Source of the DNA: Streptomyces sp. TRM68367
Lineage (GTDB): Bacteria > Actinomycetota > Actinomycetes > Streptomycetales > Streptomycetaceae
Length of the DNA: 64,000 nt
Assembly (NCBI RefSeq): GCF_014495685.1
Contig: NZ_JACTVI010000004.1
Coordinates: 62,001-126,000, forward strand
Direction of reading: 5' to 3'
The stretch's first letter is position 1. Every line of letters begins with the position of its first letter. The translations under genes and the position numbers were made by a program. Under the pieces are notes generated by a model. That model searched no databases. It was not told the DNA's origin and worked only from the letters and a program-made list of their open reading frames with translations. Positions 7,431-17,217 of the stretch are shown here, in pieces.

Positions 7431-9500
7431 TCAGATACGACGCAGGCGGATAACCGTCGCATCGAGGTCACCGCGCAGCGCGGGCCGCAGCCCGTGGTGC
7501 AGCAGCACGGCACCCCGGTGAACTTCGCCCGTTTCACGGCATACGTACGACGCTGCCGGTTCGAGGCCGCGCAGCCGCAGCGGCGGCACGGGCTCGCCGT
7601 AGTGCTGCGCCTGGAGCCAGGCGAGGACCACGGTCTCGTCGCCGAGGACGTACTGCACGGCGCTCAGTCCGCCCGCCGGGGGCCGCAGCCGGTAGAGGTC
7701 GCCGCGCTGCACCAGTGGCCGGATCTCCTTGTAGAGGGCCACCCAGTCCCGCGCCTCGGCCAGCTCCTCCGCGCTCCAGCGCGTGAGGTCGCCGCCGACG
7801 CCGAGCACCCCGGCCATGGCGCTGACGAACCGGAAGCGCAGCGAGCTGACCCGGCCGTTGAGCATGACGTTCGGGCTGTCGGTGACCCAGGCCGCCATCA
7901 CGCGCGCGGGGTGCAGCTGGCTGAAGCCGTGCTGGATGGCGAGCCGGTCGAGCGGGTCGGTGTTGTCCGAGGTCCACACCTGGTCGGTGCGGCTCAGCAC
8001 CCCGAGGTCGATCCGGCCGCCGCCGCCCGAACAGGACTCGAAGGCGACGCCCGGATGGGCCGCGCGCAGCCGGTCCACCAGGGCGTAGAACGCGCGCACG
8101 TGGTCCACCCACAGCCGCTGCGGGTACGGGTCGCCCGGCCAGCCGGCGTCGGTGAAGCTGCGGTTGAAGTCCCACTTGACGTAGTCGATCGGGGCGCCGG
8201 AGAGCAGCGCGTCAAGCTGCCCGAAGAGGTACTCCTGGACATCGTCGCGGGCGAGGTTCAGTACGAGCTGATTGCGGAACTTCGTCCGCTTTCGTCCCGG
8301 TTGGTACTGGACCCAGTCCGGATGCGCGCGGTACAGGTCGCTGTCCGGGTTGACCATCTCGGGCTCGACCCAGATGCCGAACCGCATGCCGAGGTCGTGC
8401 ACGTGGTCGGCGAGGGGCTTCAGGCCCTGCGGGAAGCGGTCGGGGTTGGGGGTCCAGTCGCCGAGCCCCGCCCGGTCGCTGGTGCGCGCCCCGAACCAGC
8501 CGTCGTCGACCACGAACAGCTCCACGCCCATCGCGGCTGCGCGCGCGGCGAGCGCCTGCTGCTGCTCCTCGGAGATGTCGAACTCCGTGGCCTCCCAGGA
8601 GTTGAACAGCACGAACCGGTCCCGGTCCGCGTCCGGGACGACGTACGCCCGCTGGTAGGCGTGCCAGGCGCGGCTGGCGCCGCCGAAGCCGCCGTCGCTC
8701 CACAGGCCCGCGAAGACGGGCGTGGTGAAGGACTCGCCGGTCGCGAGGCGCAGCAGGCCCGAGTCGTCGTGGCCGGCGCCGCCGGTGATCTGCACGCGCG
8801 CGTCCGGGAGCCCGGCCACGGCGATCCGCCAGGAACCGGACCAGCCCAGGGCGCAGCCGTAGACCTCGCCGCGCTCCTCGGTCGCGTCGGTGTCGAGGGC
8901 GACCCAGGGCAGGTGCTGGTGCCCGGTGTGGCCGCGGCGGCTGCCGATGACCTTCTCGCCGTAGGTGAGCTCCGAGCGGACCAGGCGGGACTCGGCGGCC
9001 CAGCGGCCGTGCAGCTGGGAGAGCCGCCAGCCGTCGCGGTCGGGCAGTGTCCAGGTGGCGGAGTCGGCGCGCAGCACCTCGACCGGCGGGCCCTGGTTCT
9101 CCAGGGTGACCCAGCGCTCGATCACGTCGTCGCGCGTCCGGTAGTGCAGGGTGACGGCGAGCCCGGCGTCCGTGAAGCGCAGCCGCAGCTCGCCGTCCTC
9201 GGCGTCGTACCGCTCGAAGGCCCACTCGGTGCCGCGCCGTTCCTCGGTGCGCACGGACAGAGCGGGCCGCACGAAGCGGGGGCCGCCCTCGACGGGGTAC
9301 TCCTCGTGTCCGTCGAGCGCGGACTCGAAGCCCCGGACCTCGGGCAGCGGGCGGGCGGCGAGGGCCTCGGCGTCGGCCAGCGCGATCCGCGGGCCCCAGT
9401 GCAGGTGCACCAGTTCGTCGCGGCCGGTGACATGGACCGCGTAGCCGCTGGACGGCCCCGTCAGAAGCCACGTGCGACCGTCTCGGGAAATCTCCAGCAT
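7431..9500 (-). CDS. Alpha-galactosidase, glycoside hydrolase family 36
   Basis: Hydrolysis of terminal alpha-galactosides. An N-terminal beta-sandwich is followed by the catalytic barrel with the family signatures LFVVDDGWFGAR, FGIWVEPEMVNPDSDLY, the nucleophile Asp in YVKWDFNRS, CSGGGGRIDLGVL, and the acid/base Asp in VWTSDNTDPLDRL. The C-terminal domain ends in VIRLRRI. There is no signal peptide, so the enzyme is cytoplasmic and would act on imported oligosaccharides. ATG at 9500 is preferred (GAGGG upstream); an in-frame ATG at 9533 would add 11 atypical residues. It is divergent from the tyrosine phosphatase gene. Confidence 0.92.
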   Translation of the reverse strand: MLEISRDGRTWLLTGPSSGYAVHVTGRDELVHLHWGPRIALADAEALAARPLPEVRGFESALDGHEEYPVEGGPRFVRPALSVRTEERRGTEWAFERYDAEDGELRLRFTDAGLAVTLHYRTRDDVIERWVTLENQGPPVEVLRADSATWTLPDRDGWRLSQLHGRWAAESRLVRSELTYGEKVIGSRRGHTGHQHLPWVALDTDATEERGEVYGCALGWSGSWRIAVAGLPDARVQITGGAGHDDSGLLRLATGESFTTPVFAGLWSDGGFGGASRAWHAYQRAYVVPDADRDRFVLFNSWEATEFDISEEQQQALAARAAAMGVELFVVDDGWFGARTSDRAGLGDWTPNPDRFPQGLKPLADHVHDLGMRFGIWVEPEMVNPDSDLYRAHPDWVQYQPGRKRTKFRNQLVLNLARDDVQEYLFGQLDALLSGAPIDYVKWDFNRSFTDAGWPGDPYPQRLWVDHVRAFYALVDRLRAAHPGVAFESCSGGGGRIDLGVLSRTDQVWTSDNTDPLDRLAIQHGFSQLHPARVMAAWVTDSPNVMLNGRVSSLRFRFVSAMAGVLGVGGDLTRWSAEELAEARDWVALYKEIRPLVQRGDLYRLRPPAGGLSAVQYVLGDETVVLAWLQAQHYGEPVPPLRLRGLEPAASYVCRETGEVHRGAVLLHHGLRPALRGDLDATVIRLRRI

Positions 9501-9534
9501 CAAGCCCTCACATATTCGAACAGGTGCAATCAAG

Positions 9535-9558
9535 CCGCAACATCATCAACGGTTGCGG
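9535..9558. promoter_or_regulatory. Inverted repeat in the alpha-galactosidase / phosphatase divergent region
   Basis: CCGCAAC (9535-9541) and GTTGCGG (9552-9558), perfect 7-bp arms 10 nt apart, 35 nt upstream of the alpha-galactosidase start. The place and symmetry fit an operator; the regulator is not identified. Confidence 0.35.
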
Positions 9559-9669
9559 GCCCCGCGAGCAACGCCTGTGGAAAACTCATTGGCCCTGGCG
9601 GGCGTGTCGTATCGTCGAGTGGTGCCCGTCGGCGAGCCGCGCCGGCGGGGCCGACCGGGAGGAGCCCTC

Positions 9670-10464
9670 GTGACGCAGCAGATCCCGTCGACCGAACCCG
9701 AGCTGGCCGGAGTGCGCAATTTCCGTGATGTGGGCGGACTCCCGACCGAGGACGGACGGCGGGTGCGGCACGGCGTGCTGTTCCGCAGCGGCCACCTCGC
9801 GCACGTGACCGGGGAGGACGCCGCGTTCCTCACTTCCCTGGGCCTGCACACGATCTTCGACTTCCGCAATGCGGCCGACCAGAAGCTCGAAGGTCCTGAC
9901 GTCGAGCTGCCGGGCGTGCGCAATGTGAACCTGCCGCTGACGGACCCCGCGCACGGCGCCGAGTTCTGGAAGATGGTCCGCGACGGTGACCTCGACCAGC
10001 TGCGCGAAATCCTCGGCGACGGCAAGGCCGCTAGCCGGATGGTCACCTCGTACCGCACGATCATCAAGGAGCGCACCGCCGAGCACTCCCGCGTGCTGCA
10101 CGCGCTCGCCGAGGACAGCGTCCCGGCCCTGATGCACTGCGCGGCGGGCAAGGACCGGGCGGGTCTGTCCATCGCGGTGACGCTGCTCGCGGTGGGCGTC
10201 GAGCGCGCGGCGATCCTCGACGACTACCTGAAGTCGGGCGCGAAGCACCGCCGCTACAAGGTGCACCGCGGCAGCGCGGCCTCGGCCTACTCCCCCGAGG
10301 TCATGGAGCTGCTCGACCCCCTGTTCGACGCCCGCGCCGAGTACCTGACGGCGGCCTTCGACACCATCGAGGACACCTGGGGCGGCGTCGACACGTACCT
10401 GGAGCAGGGGCTCGGGGTCGCTGCGCAGACGCGGGAGCGGCTGCGCGACCGGCTGCTGGACTGA
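9670..10464 (+). CDS. Tyrosine-protein phosphatase family protein
   Basis: A 264-residue phosphatase of the Y_phosphatase3 type. The N-terminal ELAGVRNFRDVGGLPT is diagnostic, and the P-loop HCAAGKDRAG carries nucleophile Cys157 (C-x5-R). The GTG start at 9670 has GGGAGGAG upstream. Members dephosphorylate phosphotyrosine or phosphoinositides; the substrate here is unknown. The protein has no signal peptide or membrane segment. Confidence 0.88.
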   Translation: MTQQIPSTEPELAGVRNFRDVGGLPTEDGRRVRHGVLFRSGHLAHVTGEDAAFLTSLGLHTIFDFRNAADQKLEGPDVELPGVRNVNLPLTDPAHGAEFWKMVRDGDLDQLREILGDGKAASRMVTSYRTIIKERTAEHSRVLHALAEDSVPALMHCAAGKDRAGLSIAVTLLAVGVERAAILDDYLKSGAKHRRYKVHRGSAASAYSPEVMELLDPLFDARAEYLTAAFDTIEDTWGGVDTYLEQGLGVAAQTRERLRDRLLD

Positions 10465-10804
10465 GATGTCCTCCTCCATGTCGCTCATGGCGTCGGTGCG
10501 GGGTCAGCGAGCCGAAGTGGGCGCTGTCGTCGGCGGCGAGCCGGTGCGCGGTGTCCCCGAGGCGCCTTAAGGGTCGCAGACGGCGGCATGGGCCACAAGC
10601 CGCGCCCCGTTCTGGGAGACGCGGCGGCGCAGGGCGCGCAGCTGCGGCGCGACGGCGGGCAGGGCGTCTGGCCCCGGCCCGGCCGCCGGTGTTTCGGCCC
10701 GCCGCCCGGCCGCCGGTTCGGGCTCGGCATCGGGAGAGCTCATGGCTCCATTCAGCCGGAGCCCTGCCCGGCCGGCAGATTTCTTGCCTCCTGGGCAAAG
10801 GCCC
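10465..10804. other. Intergenic region with one doubtful small ORF
   Basis: This lies between the phosphatase stop and the last hopanoid-operon gene. A minus-strand frame from ATG 10743 to 10567 could encode 58 residues (starts MSSPDAEPEP, ends VAHAAVCDP). It has no ribosome-binding site at a good distance and no recognisable domain. It might be the remains of a small gene at the end of the hopanoid operon. Nothing else was seen. Confidence 0.3.
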
Positions 10805-12220
10805 TTACCGGTTGGCAACCGCCTGCTTGACCAGCGTCTTCCCGAAGTCCCAGATCAGACCGCCGTTGTGCGCGTCGTCCATGACGGCGGTGAAGGCGTC
10901 GACGAACCGGTCCACTTCCCGCTCCCCGATGACCAACGGCGGGATCAGCTTGATGACCTCCAGGTGGTCGCCCGAGACCTGCGTGAGGATCCGGTGCCGC
11001 TGGAGCAGCGGTACGACCACCATCTGCGCGAACAGGCCCTTGCGGGCGGCCTGCAGCATGCTCCAGCGGCCACGCAGCTTCAGCGACGTGGGCCGGCCGA
11101 ACTCGATGCCGATCATCAGGCCCCGGCCGCGCACGTCGGCCAGCAGCTCGTACTTGTCGACGAGCGCCGCGAGCCGGGACCGCAGCTGCTCGCCCGTGGC
11201 CCGGACGCCCGCCACGATCTGCTCGTTCTCCATCACCGACAGCACCGCCAGGCCCGCTGCCATTGCCTGGGCGTTGGCCCCGAAGCTGGCCGAGTGGACC
11301 AGCACCCGGTCCATCGACGAGTAGACATTCTTGAAGATCCAGCCCTTGCCGAGGGTGGCGCCCACCGGCACATAGCCGCCGGAGAGCGCCTTGGCCACGC
11401 AGACCAGGTCCGGTTCGACGCCGTCCTCGTACTGGTAGGCGTAGAAGTCGCCGGTGCGGCCGAGGCCCGTCTGCACCTCGTCGGCGATGAGCAGCGCCTT
11501 GTGCTTGTGCAGCAGTTCCTGGGCGGCGCGCAGATAGCCGCGCGGGGACTCGTGTACGCCCTTGCCCTGGATCGGCTCGACGATCAGGGCGGCCACGTCG
11601 CCCTTCTTCAACTCCCGTGCCAGGGCGTCGAGATCGCCGAGGGGTACGGCCGTGTCGGGCAGCAGCGGGGCGAAGCCGTCCCGGAAGCCGGACTCGCCGT
11701 TCACCGACAGCGAACCGGTGGTCAGGCCGTGGAAGGCGTGCGCGCAGTACAGGACGCGCGGTTTGCCGGTCGCGTACCGGGCGAACTTCAGCGCGCCCTC
11801 GACCGCCTCCGTGCCGCTGTTGCCGAAGAACACCCGGTCCAGGTGCGGGCTGTGCGCGAGCAGCTTCTCGGCCAGCAGCCCGGGCAGCGGCTGGCAGTCG
11901 AAGCGGGTGAGGTCGGCCAGCTGGGCGTCCAGGACGTCGTGCAGCGCCTGCCGGACGACGGGGTGGTGGCGCCCCAGGCCCATCACCCCGAACCCGGCGA
12001 GCATGTCCAGGTAGTCGTTGCCGTCCGCGTCCCAGAAGTAGGCGCCCTCGGCGCGCTCGTAGACCTTGTCGAAGCCGATGGTGTGCAGCATGCGCGGGAG
12101 CTGATGGTTGAGGTGGCGGGTGTGCAGCTCGTAGCGCTCGGCTCCGCGCTCGGCCAGCAGCGCGCAGAGGTCGAACTCCCCGGCCTGCGAAGGCTCCGAC
12201 GCGGCTTCCGCGGTGGTCAT
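10805..12220 (-). CDS. Class III aminotransferase of the hopanoid operon (HpnO-like)
   Basis: A 471-residue PLP-dependent aminotransferase of the acetylornithine/ornithine type. Seen: [38 protein letters not shown], and Lys277 in [10 protein letters not shown] as the Schiff-base lysine. Family knowledge: HpnO-type aminotransferases make aminobacteriohopanetriol, and S. coelicolor is known to make this compound. As the last gene of the operon it is placed to aminate the ribosylhopane-derived side chain. Its ATG overlaps the dxs stop (ATGA) and AAGGAG lies upstream. A longer in-frame start inside dxs is not supported. The hopanoid role is inferred from context. Confidence 0.85.
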   Translation of the reverse strand: MTTAEAASEPSQAGEFDLCALLAERGAERYELHTRHLNHQLPRMLHTIGFDKVYERAEGAYFWDADGNDYLDMLAGFGVMGLGRHHPVVRQALHDVLDAQLADLTRFDCQPLPGLLAEKLLAHSPHLDRVFFGNSGTEAVEGALKFARYATGKPRVLYCAHAFHGLTTGSLSVNGESGFRDGFAPLLPDTAVPLGDLDALARELKKGDVAALIVEPIQGKGVHESPRGYLRAAQELLHKHKALLIADEVQTGLGRTGDFYAYQYEDGVEPDLVCVAKALSGGYVPVGATLGKGWIFKNVYSSMDRVLVHSASFGANAQAMAAGLAVLSVMENEQIVAGVRATGEQLRSRLAALVDKYELLADVRGRGLMIGIEFGRPTSLKLRGRWSMLQAARKGLFAQMVVVPLLQRHRILTQVSGDHLEVIKLIPPLVIGEREVDRFVDAFTAVMDDAHNGGLIWDFGKTLVKQAVANR

Positions 12221-14187
12221 TCCTGGGGCTCCTTGGACACCTGTAGCTCCTGTCGCTCCTCGGACAGCCCATCCTGCACCGTGGCGGGCGCTGCCTCGGG
12301 CTCTTTGCACCGTTCTTTCCGGACGGCCAGGCTCGCGCTGATCCGTCCGGCGACCTCCACGGGCGTGAGCCCGATGTCGGCGAGCACCTCGGACCGCTTG
12401 GCGTGCGCGAGGAACTGCTCCGGGATCCCGAACCGCCGCACAGGCACATCCACGTCGTCGTCACCCAGCGCGAGCGCCACCGCGGCGCCCACCCCGCCCG
12501 CGCGGCTGTTGTCCTCGACGACCGCGACCAGGCGGTGCTGGGCGGCGAGGCCGGGCAGGTGCGGGTCGACGGGCTTGACCCACCGCGGGTCGACGACGGT
12601 GCAGCCGACGCCGCGGGCCTGAAGCAGCTCGGCCGCCTGGAGACAGACGGACGCCATCACACCGACGGCGACCAGCAGCACCTGCGCCTCGCCGGGCGAG
12701 CGGTGCAGGACGTCAAGACCGCCCACCCGGTCGACGGCCGGGATCTCCGGGCCCACCGACTCCTTCGGGAACCGCACCAGCGTCGGTGCGTCGTCGACGG
12801 CGACCGCCTCGCGCAGCTGGGCACGCAGCTGGTCGGCGTCGCGCGGCGCGGCGATCCTGAGGCCCGGCACGACCTGGAGGACGGACATGTCCCACATGCC
12901 GTTGTGGGAGGGCCCGTCGGCACCCGTGACGCCGGCCCGGTCCAGGACGAAGGTGACCCCGCAGCGGTGCAGGGCGACGTCCATCAGCAGCTGGTCGAAG
13001 GCGCGGTTGAGGAAGGTGGCGTAGACGGCGACGACCGGGTGCACTCCGCCGGTGGCCAGGCCCGCCGCGGACACGGCCGCGTGCTGCTCGGCGATGCCGA
13101 CGTCCCACACCCGGTCCGGGAACCGCTCGGCGAACTTGGCGAGGCCCACCGGGTGCAGCATGGCCGCCGTGATGGCCACCACGTCGTCCCGCTCCTCGCC
13201 GATCCGCACGATCTCGTCGCCGAACACGGACGTCCAGGACGGTCCGCCCGAGGGCGCCAGCGGTTCGCAGGTCAGCGGGTCCATCACGCCGACGGTGTGG
13301 AAGTGGTCCTCCTCGTGGGCGAGGGCGGGTTCGTAGCCGCGGCCCTTCTCCGTCAGGCAGTGGATCAGCACCGGTCCATGGAAGCGTTTCGCGCGGCGCA
13401 GCGCAGACTCGACGGCCTTGATGTCGTGTCCGTCGATCGGGCCGACGTACTTCAGGCCCAGGTCCTCGAACAGGCCCTGCGGGGCGAACGCGTCCTTGAA
13501 GCCCTTCTTCGCGCCGTGCAGGGCCTCGTACACGGTGTTGCCTACGACGGGCGTGCGCTGGAGCACGTCCTTGCCCCAGGCGAGCACCTTCTCGTAGCCG
13601 TCCGTCGTCCGCAGGGTCGCGAGGTGGTTCGCGAGGCCGCCGATGGTCGGGGCGTACGAGCGCTCGTTGTCGTTGACGACGACGATCAGCGGCCGGTCCT
13701 TGGCCGCCGCGATGTTGTTCAGTGCCTCCCAGGCCATGCCGCCGGTCAGCGCTCCGTCGCCGATCACCGCCACGACATGCCCCTTCTCCCCCTGCACCTG
13801 GCGGGCCTTGGCGAGCCCGTCGGCCCAGCCGAGCGCGGTGGAGGCGTGGCTGTTCTCGACGATGTCGTGCTCGGACTCCTCGCGTGCGGGATAGCCCGAC
13901 AGGCCGCCCTTGCCGCGCAGCTTGGAGAAGTCCTGACGGCCGGTCAGAAGTTTGTGTACGTAGCTCTGGTGGCCGGTGTCCCAGACGATGCGGTCGACCG
14001 GTGACTCGAAGACCCGGTGCAGGGCGATGGTGAGTTCCACCACCCCCAGGTTGGGTCCGAGGTGACCGCCGGTCCTGGCCACCATCTGCACCAGGAACTC
14101 CCTGATGTCGTCGGACAGTTCACCGAGTTCCGCCTCGGACAGCGCCTTCAGGTCGCGTGGTCCCCGGATGCTCTCCAGAATCGTCAC
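12217..14187 (-). CDS. dxs: 1-deoxy-D-xylulose-5-phosphate synthase
   Basis: The first enzyme of the MEP pathway, using thiamine diphosphate to condense pyruvate and glyceraldehyde-3-phosphate. The 656-residue protein has [12 protein letters not shown], the ThDP motif [16 protein letters not shown], the transketolase-type Glu in [10 protein letters not shown], and the C-terminal domain. Start ATG 14187 gives [14 protein letters not shown], the normal N-terminus. It lies 30 nt after ispG and overlaps the aminotransferase by ATGA. Streptomyces commonly carry a second, housekeeping dxs elsewhere; this copy is most likely dedicated to hopanoid supply. Confidence 0.97.
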   Translation of the reverse strand: MTILESIRGPRDLKALSEAELGELSDDIREFLVQMVARTGGHLGPNLGVVELTIALHRVFESPVDRIVWDTGHQSYVHKLLTGRQDFSKLRGKGGLSGYPAREESEHDIVENSHASTALGWADGLAKARQVQGEKGHVVAVIGDGALTGGMAWEALNNIAAAKDRPLIVVVNDNERSYAPTIGGLANHLATLRTTDGYEKVLAWGKDVLQRTPVVGNTVYEALHGAKKGFKDAFAPQGLFEDLGLKYVGPIDGHDIKAVESALRRAKRFHGPVLIHCLTEKGRGYEPALAHEEDHFHTVGVMDPLTCEPLAPSGGPSWTSVFGDEIVRIGEERDDVVAITAAMLHPVGLAKFAERFPDRVWDVGIAEQHAAVSAAGLATGGVHPVVAVYATFLNRAFDQLLMDVALHRCGVTFVLDRAGVTGADGPSHNGMWDMSVLQVVPGLRIAAPRDADQLRAQLREAVAVDDAPTLVRFPKESVGPEIPAVDRVGGLDVLHRSPGEAQVLLVAVGVMASVCLQAAELLQARGVGCTVVDPRWVKPVDPHLPGLAAQHRLVAVVEDNSRAGGVGAAVALALGDDDVDVPVRRFGIPEQFLAHAKRSEVLADIGLTPVEVAGRISASLAVRKERCKEPEAAPATVQDGLSEERQELQVSKEPQE

Positions 14188-14217
14188 GCTCGGCCCCCTC
14201 TCGGTCCGTGCCTCGCT

Positions 14218-15381
14218 TCAACTCACAGTCACTGCCGGTTTCCCTGTGCCGGTAGGAGCGCCGTTTTGCGCCATCCGCTCGGCGATCTTCATCGCCTCCT
14301 CGATCAGGGTCTCCACGATCTTCGACTCGGGCACGGTCTTGATGACCTCGCCCTTGACGAAGATCTGCCCCTTGCCGTTGCCGGAGGCTACGCCCAGGTC
14401 GGCCTCCCGCGCCTCGCCGGGGCCGTTCACCACACAGCCCATGACCGCGACGCGCAACGGCACGTCCATGCCCTCGAGCCCGGCCGTGACCTCGTCGGCC
14501 AGCCGGTAGACGTCGACCTGGGCGCGGCCGCACGACGGACAGGAGACGATCTCCAGCCGCCGCTCCCGCAGCCCGAGCGACTCCAGGATCTGGATGCCGA
14601 CCTTGACCTCCTCGGCGGGAGGAGCGCTCAGCGACACCCGGATCGTGTCCCCGATGCCCTGCGACAGCAGCGCCCCGAAGGCGACCGCCGACTTGATCGT
14701 GCCCTGGAAGGCGGGACCGGCCTCCGTCACGCCGAGGTGCAGCGGGTAGTCGCACTGCGCCGCCAGCTGCCGGTAGGCCTCGATCATCACCACCGGGTCG
14801 TTGTGCTTCACCGAGATCTTGATGTCGCAAAAGCCGTGCTCCTCGAAGAGGGACGCCTCCCACAACGCCGACTCCGCCAGCGCCTCCGGAGTCGCCTTGC
14901 CGTACTTCTGCAGCAGGCGGTTGTCCAGGGAGCCCGCGTTCACGCCGATGCGGATCGGCGTGCCGTGGTCCTTCGCGGCCCGCGCGATCTCCTTGACCTG
15001 GTCGTCGAACTTCTTGATGTTGCCCGGGTTGACCCGCACCGCGGCACACCCGGCCTCGATCGCCGCGAACACGTACTTCGGCTGGAAGTGGATGTCCGCG
15101 ATCACCGGGATCTGCGACTTGCGGGCGATCACGGACAGCGCGTCGGCGTCGTCCTGCGTCGGACAGGCGACCCGCACGATCTGGCAGCCGGACGCCGTCA
15201 GCTCGGCGATCTGCTGCAACGTGGCGCCGATGTCCGACGTGCGGGTCGTCGTCATCGACTGCACCGACACCGGGGCCCCGCCCCCGACCGCGACCGGCCC
15301 GACCTGGATCTGCCGCGACACACGCCGCTCGGCGATCGGGCGGGCCGGCACCTCGGGGACGCCCAGGGATACGACGGTCAT
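14218..15381 (-). CDS. ispG: 4-hydroxy-3-methylbut-2-enyl-diphosphate synthase
   Basis: MEP-pathway [4Fe-4S] enzyme converting MEcPP to HMBPP. The 387-residue protein has [20 protein letters not shown] near the N-terminus, the TIM-barrel motifs [11 protein letters not shown] and LHLGVTEAG, and the cluster cysteines in CPSCGR and CVVNGPGEA. It starts 4 nt after the hpnH stop and so is cotranscribed. With dxs it brings two MEP-pathway steps into the hopanoid operon. Confidence 0.97.
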   Translation of the reverse strand: MTVVSLGVPEVPARPIAERRVSRQIQVGPVAVGGGAPVSVQSMTTTRTSDIGATLQQIAELTASGCQIVRVACPTQDDADALSVIARKSQIPVIADIHFQPKYVFAAIEAGCAAVRVNPGNIKKFDDQVKEIARAAKDHGTPIRIGVNAGSLDNRLLQKYGKATPEALAESALWEASLFEEHGFCDIKISVKHNDPVVMIEAYRQLAAQCDYPLHLGVTEAGPAFQGTIKSAVAFGALLSQGIGDTIRVSLSAPPAEEVKVGIQILESLGLRERRLEIVSCPSCGRAQVDVYRLADEVTAGLEGMDVPLRVAVMGCVVNGPGEAREADLGVASGNGKGQIFVKGEVIKTVPESKIVETLIEEAMKIAERMAQNGAPTGTGKPAVTVS

Positions 15382-15385
15382 GACA

Positions 15386-16408
15386 TCACTCCCGGTTTCC
15401 GGAGACCGTCTCGCGCATGGCCCGCAGCGACTCCTTCAGCGAACCCATGGTGGCCAGGACGGCGGTGGGCTCGTAGCCGCAGTGCGCCATGCAGTTGGCG
15501 CAGCGCGGGTCCTTGCCGCGGCCGTACTTGTCCCAGTCGGTCTCCTCGATCAGCTCGCGGTACGTCGGCACGTACCCGTCGCTCATCAGGTAGCAGGGGC
15601 GCTGCCAGCCGAACAGCGAGTAGTTCGGGATCGCCCACGCGGTACAGGGGAAGTCGACCTTGCCTTCGAGGAAGTCGAGGAACAGCGGCGAGTGGTTGAG
15701 CCGCCAGCGTCGCCGGTTGCCGCCCGAGAAGGCCTTCTTGAACAGCTCGCGGGTCTGCTCCACACCCAGGAAGTGCTCCTGGTCGGGGGCCTTCTCGTAG
15801 GCATAGGCGGGAGAGATCATCATCTCGTCGACCTGGAGGTCGTCGTTGAGGTAGTTGAGCACCTCGATGATGGTCTGCGGGGTGTCGGTATTGAAGAAGG
15901 TCGAGTTGGTGGTGACCCGGAAGCCGCGCCGCTTGGCCTCCTTGATCGCCTCCACCGCCTCGTCGAAAACACCTTCCTTCGCCACGGACTCGTCGTGCCG
16001 CTCGCGCAGCCCGTCGATGTGCACGGCGAAGGCGAAGTAGGGGGAGGGCTTGAACTCGTCCATCTTCTTGCGCAGCAGCATGGCATTGGTGCACAGGAAG
16101 ACGTATTTCCGCTTGGCCACCAGTTGTCGCACGATCTCGTCGATCTGAGGGTGCATCAGGGGCTCGCCGCCGGCGATCGACACCATGGGCGCGCCGGATT
16201 CGAGCACCGCTCCCACGGCCTGCGCGACGGGCATGCGCTGCTTGAGCACACCGGCCGGATGCTGGATCTTGCCGCAGCCCTCACACTTCAGGTTGCAGGC
16301 GAAGAGCGGTTCCAGCTCGACGATGAGCGGAAACTTGTCCCGCCTGCGGAGCTTCTGTTCGGCCAGGTATGTAGCGACCTTGATGGACTGGCGCAGCGGC
16401 ATGGCCAT
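15386..16408 (-). CDS. hpnH: Adenosyl-hopene transferase (radical SAM)
   Basis: Radical SAM enzyme that adds the adenosyl group to hopene to give adenosylhopane, the first side-chain step of extended hopanoids. The 340-residue protein has the cluster motif CNLKCEGC near residue 40, then the glycine-rich [11 protein letters not shown], and ends with a Cys-rich segment ([14 protein letters not shown]). ATG at 16408 is chosen because GGAGG lies 8 nt upstream; a longer frame to 16447 runs into the preceding gene. The upstream hpnG-like stop is only 5 nt away. Confidence 0.95.
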   Translation of the reverse strand: MAMPLRQSIKVATYLAEQKLRRRDKFPLIVELEPLFACNLKCEGCGKIQHPAGVLKQRMPVAQAVGAVLESGAPMVSIAGGEPLMHPQIDEIVRQLVAKRKYVFLCTNAMLLRKKMDEFKPSPYFAFAVHIDGLRERHDESVAKEGVFDEAVEAIKEAKRRGFRVTTNSTFFNTDTPQTIIEVLNYLNDDLQVDEMMISPAYAYEKAPDQEHFLGVEQTRELFKKAFSGGNRRRWRLNHSPLFLDFLEGKVDFPCTAWAIPNYSLFGWQRPCYLMSDGYVPTYRELIEETDWDKYGRGKDPRCANCMAHCGYEPTAVLATMGSLKESLRAMRETVSGNRE

Positions 16409-16413
16409 CTGGC

Positions 16414-17217
16414 TCACCTCCAGGGGAGCAGCAAAGAACGGTGCCATTCGTAGTAAGCGGGAAGGACGGAGCGAAGAACATGGAAAGCCGATATTCCACC
16501 CCGCACCGTGCCGATCCGGACCAGTTCATGTTCTGGAGCGTCCACGACCACCCGGACGGCCGCAACCGGGCGCTCGCCCTGGCGTACGGCACTCAGAAGC
16601 GTGGCCGCCGACTCCATGTCGACCGCGATTGCGCCCGTCGCGAGCAGAGCGGACCGCTCGGGTCCGCGTACGACGTGATCGGAGCCGGTGAGCGGCCCGG
16701 TGTGGACGGTGCGGCCGGGGACGGCGCGCACGAGTTCCTTGACGAGCAGATCGGTCCCGGCGCACGGGGTGGTGCCACGCGGGTCCCGGGTCTCCTCGGC
16801 GACGACCAGGTCGCCGGGGTGCATGCCGGGGGCGAGCCCGGCGCAGAAGCCGGTGGCCAGGACCGCGGCACCGGCGAGCGCGGGGTCGGCAAGGGCCCGG
16901 ACGACGGCGCGCTCGGCCGCCCCGGGCCCCATGCCCGTGCGCAGGATGGTCACCGGCGCGCCGGCGCCCTTTTTGTTCGGTTCGGCTCCGGGGCGCTGAA
17001 AGCCGGTGTCGAGAGGCCGACCGTGCTCGACCCCTCCTCCGTCGGGGCCTCCGCGCTCCCCCACGCTCGAATGCGCTCGCGCGGGGGGACCCCCATGGCC
17101 TCTCGACGCGGGCGCGCCCCTCCGCCTCACGCTCCGGTCGCCGGTGCGCAGGGCGAGGTGCTCGATGCCGAGCGCGCAGGCGATCAGCAACGGAGCCGGG
17201 GCGGGATGCGGGTTCAT
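16414..17217 (-). CDS. HpnG-like phosphorylase with repeat insertion
   Basis: A nucleoside-phosphorylase-fold protein expected to remove adenine from adenosylhopane. Family features: LLIACALGIEHLALR at the start, ILRTGMGPGAAERAV, ATGFCAGLAPGMHPGDLVVAEE, and the purine-binding VDMESAATLL. It is 267 residues long. Residues of about 37-70 are a Gly/Arg/Pro-rich stretch coded by a 100-bp palindrome-flanked repeat (17008-17107) placed between the first strand and the phosphate-binding loop. ATG overlaps the cyclase stop (TGATG). The frame stays open, but whether the enzyme still folds is uncertain. Confidence 0.8.
   Translation of the reverse strand: MNPHPAPAPLLIACALGIEHLALRTGDRSVRRRGAPASRGHGGPPARAHSSVGERGGPDGGGVEHGRPLDTGFQRPGAEPNKKGAGAPVTILRTGMGPGAAERAVVRALADPALAGAAVLATGFCAGLAPGMHPGDLVVAEETRDPRGTTPCAGTDLLVKELVRAVPGRTVHTGPLTGSDHVVRGPERSALLATGAIAVDMESAATLLSAVRQGERPVAAVRVVVDAPEHELVRIGTVRGGISAFHVLRSVLPAYYEWHRSLLLPWR
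17008..17107. repeat. Interspersed palindromic repeat, copy C, inserted in the hpnG-like gene
   Basis: The outer 11-bp inverted repeat GTCGAGAGGCC (17008-17018) / GGCCTCTCGAC (17097-17107) encloses a second hairpin-forming core, GCTCCCCCACGCTCGAATGC and GCGCGGGGGGACCCCC. The core is of the same G-run/C-run style as copies A and B. The element is read through in frame by the hpnG-like gene. Confidence 0.65.

Noticed and set aside
7383..9728. A 781-codon plus-strand open frame over the alpha-galactosidase gene
   Set aside because: The composition is Val/Gly/Ala/Arg repeats without domains; the minus strand encodes a complete GH36 enzyme.
16409..16447. Longer start for hpnH at 16447
   Set aside because: It would overlap the hpnG-like gene by 34 nt, while ATG 16408 has GGAGG at good spacing.
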